Below, one piece after another: positions 8,839 through 18,439 of a DNA stretch of 64,000 nt; position 1 is the first letter of the stretch; each line of letters starts with the position of its first letter. The stretch covers positions 186,001 to 250,000 of the forward strand of contig NZ_JAJEWJ010000003.1 in the NCBI RefSeq assembly GCF_020687765.1, in the 5' to 3' direction. The notes below the pieces were generated by a model, which searched no databases, had not been told where the DNA came from, and worked only from the letters and a program-made list of their open reading frames with translations. The translations under genes and the position numbers were made by a program. The stretch comes from Sphingobacterium sp. FBM7-1 (GTDB lineage: Bacteria; Bacteroidota; Bacteroidia; Sphingobacteriales; Sphingobacteriaceae).

Positions 8839-10035
8839 CTATACAGTTCCGACAACTACTTTTGAGTTTTTCGGAACTTCGTTTAATTCTTCTTTACCTT
8901 TCAACTCTTCGATACTCCGGCTCACACTTAAAATGATTCCCAACGCTACGCTGGTAAACAAAATGGAAGTTCCGCCCATACTGACTAAAGGTAAGGGGAC
9001 GCCGGTGACGGGCCCTAACCCTACGGCAACAGCCATATTAGCCAGCGCCTGTATAGTGAGGCTAAAACCTAAACCTGCGGCCAAGAACGCACCAAAGGCA
9101 CGCGGACTCAGGGTAACAATGCGTATACAACGGTACATCAACGCGACGTATAGGAAAAGCAGCATGGCGCCTCCTATTGTACCGTATTCTTCGACAATAA
9201 CGGCGAAGATAAAATCAGAATAGGGATGCGGCAGTAGATTTCTACCGACACTATTACCGGCTCCTTTACCAAATAATTCGCCCGAGGCGATCGACATCTT
9301 GGCTAGATTGGCCTGATAGTTTTTGTCTTCTTGAAACGGAATAGCATTTTGTGCAGTCTGCTCTGTTTTGAAGAAGCCTTCAAAACGGCTGATATACGTA
9401 GCCCGTCTGGGGCCGATAAAAATAACCAGCAATAAGAGAAAAGCGCCGCCAATACAAACAATACCGATTTGCTTGAAGCTTACCCGCCCGATCAAAAGCA
9501 ACAATACGCTCGTACCGAATAGCATTAAAGCGGTGGATAAGTTGGCCCACGCGATCAGCACAAAAACCAAACATACCGTACCCATAATGGGAATAAATGA
9601 TTTTTTTAAATCTTTAATCTCATGCGCTTTTCGAGACAGCATACGTGCGAGGAAGGTGATGAGCGCTAATTTGGCCAAATCCGACGTTTGGAAGGTTTGG
9701 TTGATAACGGGAATGGTCACCCAACGGCTAGCATCGTTTACTTTGTTTCCCCCAATTAATGTAAAAAGCAACAACGGAATAGCGATGATCATCAACAATT
9801 TAGAAATGCCGGCATAATAGCGGTAATCTAATTTATGTGATAGATACATGAGTAACAACCCCACAACGATAATAGAGAAATGTTTAAACAGGTATAACTC
9901 CGTGCCTTTCCCTTCTTTATAGGCAAGGGTACCGACCGAGCTATATACAGCCAGCAAAGACCAGCCGGATAGGACAATCACGATAATCCATATCCATTTA
10001 TCTCCTTTTAATTTACTAAAAATCTGATCCATCAT
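8839..10035 (-). CDS. ftsW: Peptidoglycan glycosyltransferase FtsW (SEDS family)
   Basis: FtsW is the divisome SEDS glycosyltransferase that polymerises lipid II together with FtsI. The 398 residues carry about ten hydrophobic segments. The conserved C-terminal SEDS stretch VTGVPLPLVSMGGTSILF (about 338-355) is clear, as is GNSVGRNLLPHPYSDFIFAV in the large periplasmic loop region. Its position among murD, murG and the upstream class B PBP supports FtsW over RodA. Confidence 0.94.
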   Translation of the reverse strand: MMDQIFSKLKGDKWIWIIVIVLSGWSLLAVYSSVGTLAYKEGKGTELYLFKHFSIIVVGLLLMYLSHKLDYRYYAGISKLLMIIAIPLLLFTLIGGNKVNDASRWVTIPVINQTFQTSDLAKLALITFLARMLSRKAHEIKDLKKSFIPIMGTVCLVFVLIAWANLSTALMLFGTSVLLLLIGRVSFKQIGIVCIGGAFLLLLVIFIGPRRATYISRFEGFFKTEQTAQNAIPFQEDKNYQANLAKMSIASGELFGKGAGNSVGRNLLPHPYSDFIFAVIVEEYGTIGGAMLLFLYVALMYRCIRIVTLSPRAFGAFLAAGLGFSLTIQALANMAVAVGLGPVTGVPLPLVSMGGTSILFTSVALGIILSVSRSIEELKGKEELNEVPKNSKVVVGTV

Positions 10036-10057
10036 CGTTTATCAAATTTTATTCGTT

Positions 10058-11431
10058 TTACAATGACATTACGGCTTCTTTGAATTTTTCCCCGCGTTCT
10101 TCGTAATTTTTGAACCAATCAAAACTTGCACAGGCGGGCGACAATAGCACCGTATCGCCTTTTTTTGCTAAATAGGACGCTATCTCCACGGCATCTTGCA
10201 TCGACGAGCTGTTTACAATCACTTCGGTGTCCTCTTCGAACGATTCGTGGATACGCATGGTATCTTTACCGATGCATACAATGGCTTTCACTTTGGACTT
10301 AACCAAATCTCGCATCATCTCGTAATCATTCCCTTTATCTACACCACCCATAATCAAAATAATATCGGGCGAGAAGCTTTCTAAAGCGTACCAAACGGAA
10401 TTCACATTTGTAGCTTTCGAATCGTTAATATAATTCACACCACCGATACAGGCTACATGCTCTAAGCGATGCTCTATATTCACATACGATTCCATGCTTT
10501 CTTTCATCGTTTGATTACGCAATTCCTGAACCTTCGCAATCAAGCCAGAAGCCATATTGTTGTATGCGTTGTGTTTTCCCTGTAATGATAACTCTTCCAT
10601 ATTCATCGCAAAAATGTCTTTGTTTGGTACTTTTATAATTATTTGTTTTTCGGCGTCCAAATACGCGCCTTGATCAACTTCTTGTTTCTGTGTAAAGGGC
10701 AAATGCTGGGCTTCGGTTTTGAATTCGGCTAACCCTTTTAGCGTTTCTTCGTCATCTAGACAGTAGATAAAATAATCGTCCTTTGTTTGATTTCGAAGCA
10801 GGCGAAACTTGGATGCTCTATAATTTGCCATCTGATAATCGTAACGGTCCAGATGATCTGGCGTGATGTTTAAGATAACAGCTAGGTTTGCCCGGAAATG
10901 ATACATATCATCCAACATGAAACTGGATATTTCCAACACGTATACATCGTGATGTGCACGCGCCACCTGTAACGCAAAGCTCTTACCGATATTCCCGGCC
11001 AAGCCTACGTTTACACCACCGCGCTGTAACATATAATGTGTTAACATGGTCGTGGTGGACTTACCATTCGAACCCGTAATACAATATAGTTTTGCATCGG
11101 TATATTGTGCTGCAAACTCAATCTCGGAAATAACCGGGATGCCAGCCTGCTTTAATGTCTTTATTAAAGGCGCATGGTTAGGGATTCCCGGACTTTTAAC
11201 AACCAAGGCGGCCTGCATGATTTTATGTTCCGTATGTTGCTGTTCTTCAAAATCGATTTCTTCCTCTTGCAAGGTCTTACGATATCCTTCACCAATCGCC
11301 CCCATATCGGAGACAAATACTTCGAACCCTTTGTCCTTACCTAAAATAGCGGCACCCACCCCACTCTCCCCCGCGCCTAATATCACGAGAAAGCCTGTTT
11401 GTGGATAATATGTATGTGCTATATTCGCCAT
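10058..11431 (-). CDS. murD: UDP-N-acetylmuramoylalanine--D-glutamate ligase MurD
   Basis: MurD adds D-Glu to UDP-MurNAc-L-Ala in the cytoplasm. The 457-residue product has the N-terminal nucleotide-binding stretch LGAGESGVGAAILGK, the Mur ligase P-loop ITGSNGKSTTTMLTHY (about 117-132), and the C-terminal domain with YINDSKATNVNSVWYAL (about 331-347), the Mur ligase motif with DSKATN. It ends 22 bases before ftsW and starts one base after mraY ends. Confidence 0.96.
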   Translation of the reverse strand: MANIAHTYYPQTGFLVILGAGESGVGAAILGKDKGFEVFVSDMGAIGEGYRKTLQEEEIDFEEQQHTEHKIMQAALVVKSPGIPNHAPLIKTLKQAGIPVISEIEFAAQYTDAKLYCITGSNGKSTTTMLTHYMLQRGGVNVGLAGNIGKSFALQVARAHHDVYVLEISSFMLDDMYHFRANLAVILNITPDHLDRYDYQMANYRASKFRLLRNQTKDDYFIYCLDDEETLKGLAEFKTEAQHLPFTQKQEVDQGAYLDAEKQIIIKVPNKDIFAMNMEELSLQGKHNAYNNMASGLIAKVQELRNQTMKESMESYVNIEHRLEHVACIGGVNYINDSKATNVNSVWYALESFSPDIILIMGGVDKGNDYEMMRDLVKSKVKAIVCIGKDTMRIHESFEEDTEVIVNSSSMQDAVEIASYLAKKGDTVLLSPACASFDWFKNYEERGEKFKEAVMSL

Positions 11432-11432
11432 C

Positions 11433-12677
11433 TTATCTTACTTTTAGGGTTACTATGGTTAAAATTGCAAGAATAATAGACACGATAAAGAAGCGCATAA
11501 CAATCTTTGACTCGTGATAACCTTTTTTCTGATAATGGTGATGCAGCGGCGACATCAAAAATATCCGTCGTCCTTCTCCATATTTTTTTCGCGTGTATTT
11601 AAAGTATGAGACCTGCAAAATCACGGACAGGTTTTCCAGTAAGAAGATACCGCACAACATCGGAATCAACAGTTCTTTACGAATGAGAATAGCGAAAGCC
11701 GCAATAATCCCACCGATGGTCAAACTTCCGGTATCTCCCATAAATACCTGTGCCGGGTAAGCGTTGTACCAAAGAAACCCGGTACAGGCTCCTACGAATG
11801 CTCCGGCAAAAATCACTAGTTCGCCCGAATTAGGAATATACATGATGTTCAAATAATCGGAAAAAATCACGTTCCCCGATACATACGCCAGGATGGCAAG
11901 TGTAATACCGATAATAGCGGATGTTCCGGTTGCGAGCCCATCAATTCCATCGGTGATATTTGCCCCATTGGACACCGCTGTAACAATAAATACCACGACG
12001 AGCAACACCACGATAAAAGTGACGAGATAACCGTTTAGGCCAAACATGCTGAGAACTTCTGCGTAATCAAACTCGTTGTTTTTATAGAAAGGGATATTCG
12101 TTTTTGTAGATTTCACATTTTCGGTGTAATAACGTTCGCCTGTTTGGGTGTCTACCATAACTTCCACCGCTTTTGTGGAGGTTGGATTTTGCACTTTTTC
12201 ACGAACAACGATATCGGGATGAAAATACATGGTAATTGCGATCAACGTACCTAAACCTATCTGTCCGATAATTTTAAAGCGGCCAGCCAATCCTTCTTTA
12301 TTTTTGCGAAACACTTTGATATAATCGTCTAGGAAACCAATGGCTCCCATCCACACCGTGGTGACAATCATGATGATCACGTAAATATTATCCAGCTTTG
12401 CGAATAATAGCGTAGGAACTAGAATACCACCGATAATAATTAGCCCCCCCATGGTGGGTGTACCGACTTTGCTTTTTTCGCCTTCTAAACCTAGATCACG
12501 GATGGTTTCGCCCACCTGTTTGTTGCGTAAAGCACGGATGAGACTACTTCCATACACGGTAGTGATGATTAACGAGACAATAACCGCCATAGCTGTACGG
12601 AACGAGATGTATTGGAACAATCCGGCTCCGGGTATGTGCATATGCTCTTGTAACCAACTAAATAAATAATATAACAT
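11433..12677 (-). CDS. mraY: Phospho-MurNAc-pentapeptide transferase MraY
   Basis: MraY transfers phospho-MurNAc-pentapeptide to undecaprenyl phosphate to make lipid I. It is a ten-helix membrane enzyme. Conserved loops are visible: [27 protein letters not shown] (the DDxxK region), [12 protein letters not shown], and [15 protein letters not shown]. The 414 residues exceed the usual 360 or so. The extra part is a hydrophilic insertion at about 150-205 (with [20 protein letters not shown]), which I take to be the periplasmic-loop insertion common in Bacteroidota MraY. All catalytic motifs are intact. Confidence 0.96.
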   Translation of the reverse strand: MLYYLFSWLQEHMHIPGAGLFQYISFRTAMAVIVSLIITTVYGSSLIRALRNKQVGETIRDLGLEGEKSKVGTPTMGGLIIIGGILVPTLLFAKLDNIYVIIMIVTTVWMGAIGFLDDYIKVFRKNKEGLAGRFKIIGQIGLGTLIAITMYFHPDIVVREKVQNPTSTKAVEVMVDTQTGERYYTENVKSTKTNIPFYKNNEFDYAEVLSMFGLNGYLVTFIVVLLVVVFIVTAVSNGANITDGIDGLATGTSAIIGITLAILAYVSGNVIFSDYLNIMYIPNSGELVIFAGAFVGACTGFLWYNAYPAQVFMGDTGSLTIGGIIAAFAILIRKELLIPMLCGIFLLENLSVILQVSYFKYTRKKYGEGRRIFLMSPLHHHYQKKGYHESKIVMRFFIVSIILAILTIVTLKVR

Positions 12678-12687
12678 CCGTAATTTT

Positions 12688-14142
12688 CTATTGCTCGTTA
12701 AACGTTTCTTCTAAAATCTCTTTATCGTCGAAATGATGACGCACACCGTTGACCTCTTGATATTTTTCATGCCCTTTTCCTGCTACCAGTATGATGTCGC
12801 CGGGCTGCGCTAAGTGACATGCAGCACGAATAGCTTCTTTTCGCTCGGCAATGGTGAATACATGTTTACGGTCGCTGGTTTGCACACCTGCTTCCATATC
12901 GTGAATGATAGCCATCGGATCTTCCGTTCTCGGATTATCTGATGTGATAATTACTTTATCGCTCAAACGTACCGCGACGGCCGCCATTTCCGGACGTTTA
13001 GTTTTATCGCGGTCGCCACCACATCCCAATACCGTAATAACCTGTTGGCCACTTTGCCGTAGATCTCGGATGGTCAGTAGCACGTTCTCCACGGCATCGG
13101 GCGTATGTGCATAATCAACTATACCGACTACACCACTCGTGGATCGTACTACATCAAATCTACCTTCGGCTCCTACGATATCACTCATAGCCGTCAGTAC
13201 TTTCATGGTTTCTTGCTCCAACAAGATTGCTGCGCCATATACGGCTAATAGGTTGTATGCATTAAATCCGCCAACAAGCTTTACCCACACGTCGTGCCCG
13301 TCTACATGTAGCAACATACCGTCCAGATGGCTCTCGACAACTTTCGCTTTGAAGTCGGCCATACTTTTTAATCCGTAGGTTTTTTTATGCGCAAATGTAT
13401 TTTGTAGCATTACAGCACCGTTACGGTCGTCCACATTGGTCAACGCAAATGCAAACCGATCTAAATCGTCAAAAAACTTCTTCTTTGCTTTGATGTAATG
13501 GTCAAACGTGCCATGAAAATCCAGATGATCGTGCGTGATGTTGGAAAATATTCCACCCGCGAAACGCAATCCCGCTATCCGCTGCTGCACGACGGCGTGA
13601 GAACTGACCTCCATAAAGCAGTAATCACAACCAGCATTGACCATTTCCCGAAGCAACCTGTTTAGTGCTATAGGATCTGGAGTAGTGTGTGTAGCCGGAA
13701 TCACCCGGTCACCGATTCTATTCTCTACGGTTGAAAGCAACCCGACTTGATATCCTAAATTTTGAAATAGATTGAAAAGCAGAGTAGCAATGGTGGTTTT
13801 GCCGTTTGTCCCCGTAATGCCAACCAGTTTTAACGCTTTGGACGGATCACCGTAAAAATTAGAAGCCAGCAATCCCAATACATAAGAGGTATCGGCAACC
13901 AACACATAGGTTACGCTGTCCAAGAGTTGCTCCGGCAGGGTATCTAACACCAATACCTTGGCCCCGCTAGCCACCGCTTTATCGAGATATAAATGCCCAT
14001 CGGTATGCACACCTCTAACAGCAATAAAAAGGCTATCCGCCGAAACTTGTCTCGAATCGAAACACACGGACACCACCTCAACTTCAAGGGTCCCTTCAAG
14101 TTGCTGCACTGGAATTGCATGTAATAATTCTCTTAGCTTCAT
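12688..14142 (-). CDS. murE: UDP-MurNAc-tripeptide ligase MurE (meso-diaminopimelate type)
   Basis: MurE adds the third amino acid to the peptidoglycan stem. The 484-residue product has the P-loop [16 protein letters not shown] (about 108-123), the TTPDP substrate motif, and the C-terminal DNPRTEDP motif. The DNPR signature is the established marker of meso-diaminopimelate specificity rather than lysine, so this organism should make A1-gamma peptidoglycan. It sits six bases downstream of the class B PBP gene and ten bases upstream of mraY. Confidence 0.96.
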   Translation of the reverse strand: MKLRELLHAIPVQQLEGTLEVEVVSVCFDSRQVSADSLFIAVRGVHTDGHLYLDKAVASGAKVLVLDTLPEQLLDSVTYVLVADTSYVLGLLASNFYGDPSKALKLVGITGTNGKTTIATLLFNLFQNLGYQVGLLSTVENRIGDRVIPATHTTPDPIALNRLLREMVNAGCDYCFMEVSSHAVVQQRIAGLRFAGGIFSNITHDHLDFHGTFDHYIKAKKKFFDDLDRFAFALTNVDDRNGAVMLQNTFAHKKTYGLKSMADFKAKVVESHLDGMLLHVDGHDVWVKLVGGFNAYNLLAVYGAAILLEQETMKVLTAMSDIVGAEGRFDVVRSTSGVVGIVDYAHTPDAVENVLLTIRDLRQSGQQVITVLGCGGDRDKTKRPEMAAVAVRLSDKVIITSDNPRTEDPMAIIHDMEAGVQTSDRKHVFTIAERKEAIRAACHLAQPGDIILVAGKGHEKYQEVNGVRHHFDDKEILEETFNEQ

Positions 14143-14147
14143 ATCTT

Positions 14148-16268
14148 CTAATTCAGCGCCAACACTATTGGCGTACCTATTTTTAATTTTGTTCCAGCAG
14201 CCAGTGACTGGTTGATGACCTTACCCCGTCCAGATACTTTGGTTTTAAAGCCAGCGTTCTCCATGGTGAATATCGCATCGGACAGCCCCATACCGATTAC
14301 ATCTGGCACCACTCCTTCTTTCATCTGCGCTTCTTTGAATGGAGCGGCTTTACCAACAGAATCTACGGCTTGTGCGATATGGTTCCAATTCGAAGGTTGG
14401 AAACCTAATGCTTGATACACCGCGCTAGATGCCGCTTTGGATCCCGTCAAAGTCAACGGCAACTTTGCTCCGGCTGTGTTTATTTTTCTATCCGCTAAAG
14501 TGCCATGCAGAGTTAAATCGTTTGCATAAATCATATCCGCTAGCTCTTTGAAAACCGGCCCGGCGATTGCCCCACCATAATATCCTTTTCTCGGGTTGCG
14601 GATAACCACAATCATAGAATATTTTGGATTTTCGGCAGGAAAATAACCGGCAAACGACGATTGATAACGACGCTGCCCGTACCCTCTTGCACCATCGTTC
14701 ATTTGCGCAGTACCGGTTTTTCCGGCGGAAGTATATAACGGAGAACTTAAACGTCTTCCGGTCCCGTCTGTCATGACACCTGCCAACAATGCCTGCATTT
14801 TATGGATCGCCTCTTTTGATGCAATCTGCTTATTAAGGACTTTTGCATCAAATCGCTCTACGGTATTCCCCAAATGCCGGATCTCTTTGACAAATAAAGG
14901 AGCGAGCAATTCACCATCGTTCGCAACCGCATTATATAAGGCCAACATCTGCAAAGGTGTTAACCGAAGTTCGTAACCGTAAGCCATTTGCACCAACGAT
15001 AGTTTACTCCAGGTTCTGCTGTCTGGCATTTTCACCCATGGAGTTGCTTCGCCTGGGATTTGCAACCCTAAAGGTTTTCCAAGCCCGAAATGATGCAACT
15101 TGGAAGTGTATTTCTCCGGTTTATCTCCGTAATACGTATTTATCAGCTTAGCAATCGCCACGTTAGAAGATTGTTCAAAAGCCTCCTTTACGGTCATTAC
15201 CGACTTTTTAGGTGCGTGTGAATCGCGTATGGTGTGTGAAGGTACTTTATAGGTACCATTTCCAACATCTACCGTGCTGGACGTATCTACATAACCGTCG
15301 TCAAGAAGTGCCAAAAAGCTAGCTATTTTAAATGTGGAACCCGGATCAGCACCCTGCGCTATCGCATAATTGTATTTTTCACGAAAAACACCTTCTTTAT
15401 CTCGGGTAAAGTTTGCAATAGCCCGCACCTCTCCGGTTTTCACCTCCATAACGACTACACAACCATTATCAGCATCGCTGATAATCAACTGCTTTTCTAG
15501 GGCACGCTGCGCCATATCCTGCATATTTACATCCAAGGTGGAAATAATATCCGAACCGTCTACTGGCGCGACTTCTACCTCGCGGTTTACAGGCACCCAG
15601 ACTCCGCCAGCAATACGCTGCATCAGCTGCGAACCGCTTTTCCCGTCTATATAAGACCCGTAAGCTCCTTCTAAGCCGACCAACACGGTATCTCCTTTGA
15701 TATTTTTGTAGCCGATGGTACGGGCAGCCAGATTGGTAAACGGTAAAATCCGTTTATTTTCCCGCACCGTGACCAAACTCGTAGGATATCGTTTTTTTCC
15801 TTCTCTAAAGGCATGAAACAATGGAAAAGTCTTGATAACTTTTAGATCTTGGTGAGAAACATCTCGCTTGATTAGAACATAGCGCTGCTTTTTTGCACGC
15901 GCATTCTTTAACAGGGTTAAATATTGTCGCGCGGATTTATCTTTGAATTGCGCTGACAAGCGCGCCGCCAATGAATCTACTTTAGAATTGAAAATATCAC
16001 TAGCCTCCGCGGGTATCGACATAGCATCAAAGCGAAGTTCATATTCTGGAACAGAAGTAGCCAACAAACTTCCATCGTTGGAATAAATATTTCCACGAGC
16101 TGCCTCAATTCCACGCTCCCGAATCGTCAAACTATCCACCATCGCACGCCACTCGCCCCCATCCACATACTGCAAATGTAATAGCTTACCAAAGACCGTT
16201 AGCGCAAAAAGCACCATAAGGCCAAATGCCACATACACGCGAATAAGTATCGTTTTCCTAATATTCAT
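14148..16268 (-). CDS. ftsI: Class B penicillin-binding protein FtsI/PBP3 with one PASTA domain
   Basis: The septal transpeptidase that cross-links peptidoglycan with FtsW. An N-terminal membrane anchor (about 8-30) leads to the PBP dimerisation domain. The transpeptidase domain has the active-site tetrad STFK at 311-314, SSN at 367-369 and KTGT at 517-520. Residues from about 650 form one PASTA domain (VVPDVIGMGLSDAIFTMENAG...GTPIVLALN). The 706-residue length fits Bacteroidota FtsI, and a C-terminal PASTA domain is usual there. It lies between ftsL and murE, six bases before murE. Confidence 0.95.
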   Translation of the reverse strand: MNIRKTILIRVYVAFGLMVLFALTVFGKLLHLQYVDGGEWRAMVDSLTIRERGIEAARGNIYSNDGSLLATSVPEYELRFDAMSIPAEASDIFNSKVDSLAARLSAQFKDKSARQYLTLLKNARAKKQRYVLIKRDVSHQDLKVIKTFPLFHAFREGKKRYPTSLVTVRENKRILPFTNLAARTIGYKNIKGDTVLVGLEGAYGSYIDGKSGSQLMQRIAGGVWVPVNREVEVAPVDGSDIISTLDVNMQDMAQRALEKQLIISDADNGCVVVMEVKTGEVRAIANFTRDKEGVFREKYNYAIAQGADPGSTFKIASFLALLDDGYVDTSSTVDVGNGTYKVPSHTIRDSHAPKKSVMTVKEAFEQSSNVAIAKLINTYYGDKPEKYTSKLHHFGLGKPLGLQIPGEATPWVKMPDSRTWSKLSLVQMAYGYELRLTPLQMLALYNAVANDGELLAPLFVKEIRHLGNTVERFDAKVLNKQIASKEAIHKMQALLAGVMTDGTGRRLSSPLYTSAGKTGTAQMNDGARGYGQRRYQSSFAGYFPAENPKYSMIVVIRNPRKGYYGGAIAGPVFKELADMIYANDLTLHGTLADRKINTAGAKLPLTLTGSKAASSAVYQALGFQPSNWNHIAQAVDSVGKAAPFKEAQMKEGVVPDVIGMGLSDAIFTMENAGFKTKVSGRGKVINQSLAAGTKLKIGTPIVLALN

Positions 16269-16287
16269 ACAACTCCGTGCTGCCTGT

Positions 16288-16701
16288 TTACTTGTTTATT
16301 CCCTTTATTACCTCTAATTTAATAGGAGGTTCCATGCGTTCGTTTAACCCTAGGGTATCTGCCCGCTTTGCTATTTCCGTTTGGGTAGTCAGCTTCATTA
16401 ATTCTGCTGACAATGATTTATAATCCCAGCTCAACTCTTTCACTTCACGCCCTACGTGATCGATGGTACGCACCGTTCTTTCAGCTAAATGACGATTAGA
16501 AATATATAACAAACCCAATAACGCCACAAAGGCGGCAAAGGGCAAGTTTCTAGCCACCAAATAACTGGACAAATAGTTTGTGGAGAAAATGGAGCGAAGA
16601 AAATGTCGCGTTTCTTCGACCTTCTCCTCCACAGAGTCATTCATCTTCTCTTGAACTTCTTCACTTAACTCTTTCTTACGGACGGTGTTTTTCCCAGACA
16701 T
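16288..16701 (-). CDS. ftsL: FtsL-like cell division protein
   Basis: A 137-residue bitopic protein with a charged N-terminal cytoplasmic region, one membrane helix (about 55-72, LPFAAFVALLGLLYIS), and a periplasmic stretch with heptad-like spacing (VGREVKELSWDYKSLSAELMKLTTQTEIAKRADTLGL) typical of a short coiled coil. It lies in the canonical FtsL position between rsmH and ftsI. FtsL recruits FtsI/FtsW and forms a complex with FtsQ and FtsB. Sequence similarity across FtsL proteins is weak, so the call rests on architecture and position. Confidence 0.82.
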   Translation of the reverse strand: MSGKNTVRKKELSEEVQEKMNDSVEEKVEETRHFLRSIFSTNYLSSYLVARNLPFAAFVALLGLLYISNRHLAERTVRTIDHVGREVKELSWDYKSLSAELMKLTTQTEIAKRADTLGLNERMEPPIKLEVIKGINK

Positions 16702-16714
16702 ATCACTATCAAGA

Positions 16715-17632
16715 TTAAGTTCCGCGCTCAGCTATACGCAGCTTTGCGCTTCGCGCCCTGTTATTTACTTCCAATTCATCCGGCCGGGCGGTCACCGCTT
16801 TACGACTAATAACCCGAAAAGGCTTTATTTCATTTCCATAAAAATCTTTCTCCACTTCTCCTCTAAACTTCCCTTTCTGCATAAAATTCTTCACAAGCCG
16901 ATCTTCCAACGAATGGTAAGACATTACCACCAAACGCCCCCCAGGTTTCAATACCGCCACCGTTTGCTCTAAAAAGTCTTGCAGTGCCGCCAACTCCCCA
17001 TTAACTTCGATACGCAACGCCTGAAAAACCTGCGCATGATATTTATGCTCTTTACCTTTTGGCACCTGACGCTTGATCACTTCTTTTAACTGCGCCACCG
17101 TTTCGATCGGCCCATTCAGTCGCTCCATCACAATCCTAGCTGCCAATGAACGCGCATTCTGAATCTCACCATACATACCAAAAATGCGATGTAACTCCGC
17201 TTCGCTATAGGTATTCAGCACCTTTTTTGCGTCCAATTCACCAACTTGATCCATCCGCATATCCAAATCAGCATCATAGCGAATGGAAAAACCACGCTCC
17301 GGCGAATCAAATTGATGCGAAGACACCCCTAAATCAGCCAGGATACCATCTACTTCCCGAATCCCTAATAGCCGAAGATTATTTTTTAAAAACCTAAAAT
17401 TATGATGCACCAATGTGAAACGCGGATCATCTAACGTGTTTTTTACTGCATCTGGATCCTGATCAAAGGCTATCAGCCGCCCATTGCTTCCTAATCTTTT
17501 TAGGATCTCCCGGGAATGCCCACCCCCACCAAAGGTCACATCAACATACACTCCATCTGGCCGGATAGCCATCGCCTCCATACATTCGTTCAGCATCACA
17601 GGAACGTGGTAAACCGTCGGATTATTCGCCAT
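16715..17632 (-). CDS. rsmH: 16S rRNA (cytosine(1402)-N4)-methyltransferase RsmH
   Basis: RsmH (MraW) methylates N4 of C1402 in the ribosomal P site using S-adenosylmethionine. The SAM-binding motif VDVTFGGGGHSREIL and the family sequences VSSHQFDSPERGFSIR and VMSYHSLEDRLVKNFM are all present. The ATG at 17632 (MANNPTVYHVPVML, 305 residues) is preferred over the in-frame ATG at 17659 because a GGAGG stretch lies seven bases before it and family members begin near YHVPVML. It overlaps mraZ by eleven bases. Confidence 0.96.
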   Translation of the reverse strand: MANNPTVYHVPVMLNECMEAMAIRPDGVYVDVTFGGGGHSREILKRLGSNGRLIAFDQDPDAVKNTLDDPRFTLVHHNFRFLKNNLRLLGIREVDGILADLGVSSHQFDSPERGFSIRYDADLDMRMDQVGELDAKKVLNTYSEAELHRIFGMYGEIQNARSLAARIVMERLNGPIETVAQLKEVIKRQVPKGKEHKYHAQVFQALRIEVNGELAALQDFLEQTVAVLKPGGRLVVMSYHSLEDRLVKNFMQKGKFRGEVEKDFYGNEIKPFRVISRKAVTARPDELEVNNRARSAKLRIAERGT

Positions 17633-18098
17633 CCTGCCCTCCTTCCAAATCAAACCCACCCATCACTTGTGCTGCCAGATCAGAAAAATCGTCTTCCGAT
17701 AACTTACCCATTTGTTCGTCATAGGCTACCTTCGCCCACACTTCTATTTTTTCCAAATTACAAGCCAACACTAACTCACTTCCTATCTCCGCATACTCTA
17801 GCAAACCTTTCGGTAGTAAAACCCTCCCTGCCGAGTCCAACATCAGCTCTGTAGCTCCACTCATAAACTTTCTAACAAAGTCACGATTCTTAGGCTGAAA
17901 TTGATTGAGTCTCGATAACTGTTTGAGGATTTTATTCCATTCTTTGCGCGTATAAATAACTAAGTTTTGCTCGAAACCTCGATTTACTACAAGCCCATCC
18001 CGCTCCACATCAGGCAGTTGCCTTTTGAGCGCGGCAGGAACCACCATTCTACCTTTGGCGTCCAACTTGCATTCGTATTCTCCGATCAAATAGTTCAC
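17622..18098 (-). CDS. mraZ: Transcriptional regulator MraZ
   Basis: MraZ is the AbrB/SpoVT-fold DNA-binding protein that opens dcw clusters. It represses its own operon by binding short repeats in its promoter. The 158-residue product has two copies of the swapped-hairpin domain: YECKLDAKGRMVVPAALKRQL near the N-terminus and ELMLDSAGRVLLPKGLLEYA (about 86-105). The start codon is GTG (18098). A set of 10-base-period repeats fitting known MraZ sites lies 37-62 bases upstream. Confidence 0.95.
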   Translation of the reverse strand: MNYLIGEYECKLDAKGRMVVPAALKRQLPDVERDGLVVNRGFEQNLVIYTRKEWNKILKQLSRLNQFQPKNRDFVRKFMSGATELMLDSAGRVLLPKGLLEYAEIGSELVLACNLEKIEVWAKVAYDEQMGKLSEDDFSDLAAQVMGGFDLEGGQDGE

Positions 18099-18127
18099 AG
18101 GCTATACAGCTAATCTAAATTTTAATG

Positions 18128-18161
18128 TAAAAGTATACACTTTCTCCCACTTTCCCCCACA
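18128..18161 (-). promoter_or_regulatory. mraZ promoter with MraZ-type operator repeats
   Basis: On the minus strand TGGGG (18155-18159) and TGGGA (18145-18149) are followed by TGTAT (18135-18139), each pair separated by five bases. This is the TGGGN-N5 repeat bound by E. coli MraZ, and it also fits the AAAGTGK 10-base-period repeats described for Mycoplasma MraZ. The repeats end at a near-consensus -7 element TACTTTTA (18128-18135), so binding should block the promoter: autorepression. Confidence 0.65.
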
Positions 18162-18362
18162 ATACCACACAAAAAGTTTTCCACATAAACCATATACCCC
18201 ACAAAAACTTCTTCAGAGCCTTTTACGAGGAATTCGCACCGAAATCAATCTCCGCGCACCGTGGAACACTGAGAGAAAACAGCTCTTGCTGCGGCTTCCC
18301 ATATGAAAATTAACCTACTATTCGAGACAATCCTTGACTAAATCGATCCATTTCCAAGCAAA

Positions 18363-18381
18363 TGTGGGGCAAAGTGGGAGA
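18363..18381 (+). promoter_or_regulatory. Second MraZ-like box, facing aspS
   Basis: TGTGGGGCAAAGTGGGAGA on the plus strand differs at one position from the mraZ operator core on the minus strand (18143-18161). It keeps the TGGGN-N5-TGGGN layout (18365-18369 and 18375-18379). It lies about 46 bases before the candidate aspS -7 element. Confidence 0.5.
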
Positions 18382-18426
18382 GATTAAAAAAAGAACAAAC
18401 AAATCTTTATTGTCCGTAAAATCCAA

Positions 18427-18434
18427 TATTTTTG
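18427..18434 (+). promoter_or_regulatory. Candidate -7 element of aspS
   Basis: TATTTTTG fits TAnnTTTG, but the region 17-23 bases upstream has only a weak -33 match. It ends five bases before the aspS ATG, so transcription from it would give a leaderless or nearly leaderless mRNA. Confidence 0.35.
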
Positions 18435-18439
18435 CGCTT

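Larger units (their letters stand above)
18099..18439. other. mraZ-aspS divergent intergenic region
   Basis: This 341-base gap separates the dcw operon from aspS. It holds the mraZ promoter and operator (18128-18161), a DnaA-box-like TTTTCCACA (18177-18185), and a second MraZ-like box facing aspS (18363-18381). The stretch 18205-18358 shows no further feature I can name. Open frame continues upstream of aspS to an ATG at 18362 but is not thought to be translated. Confidence 0.6.
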
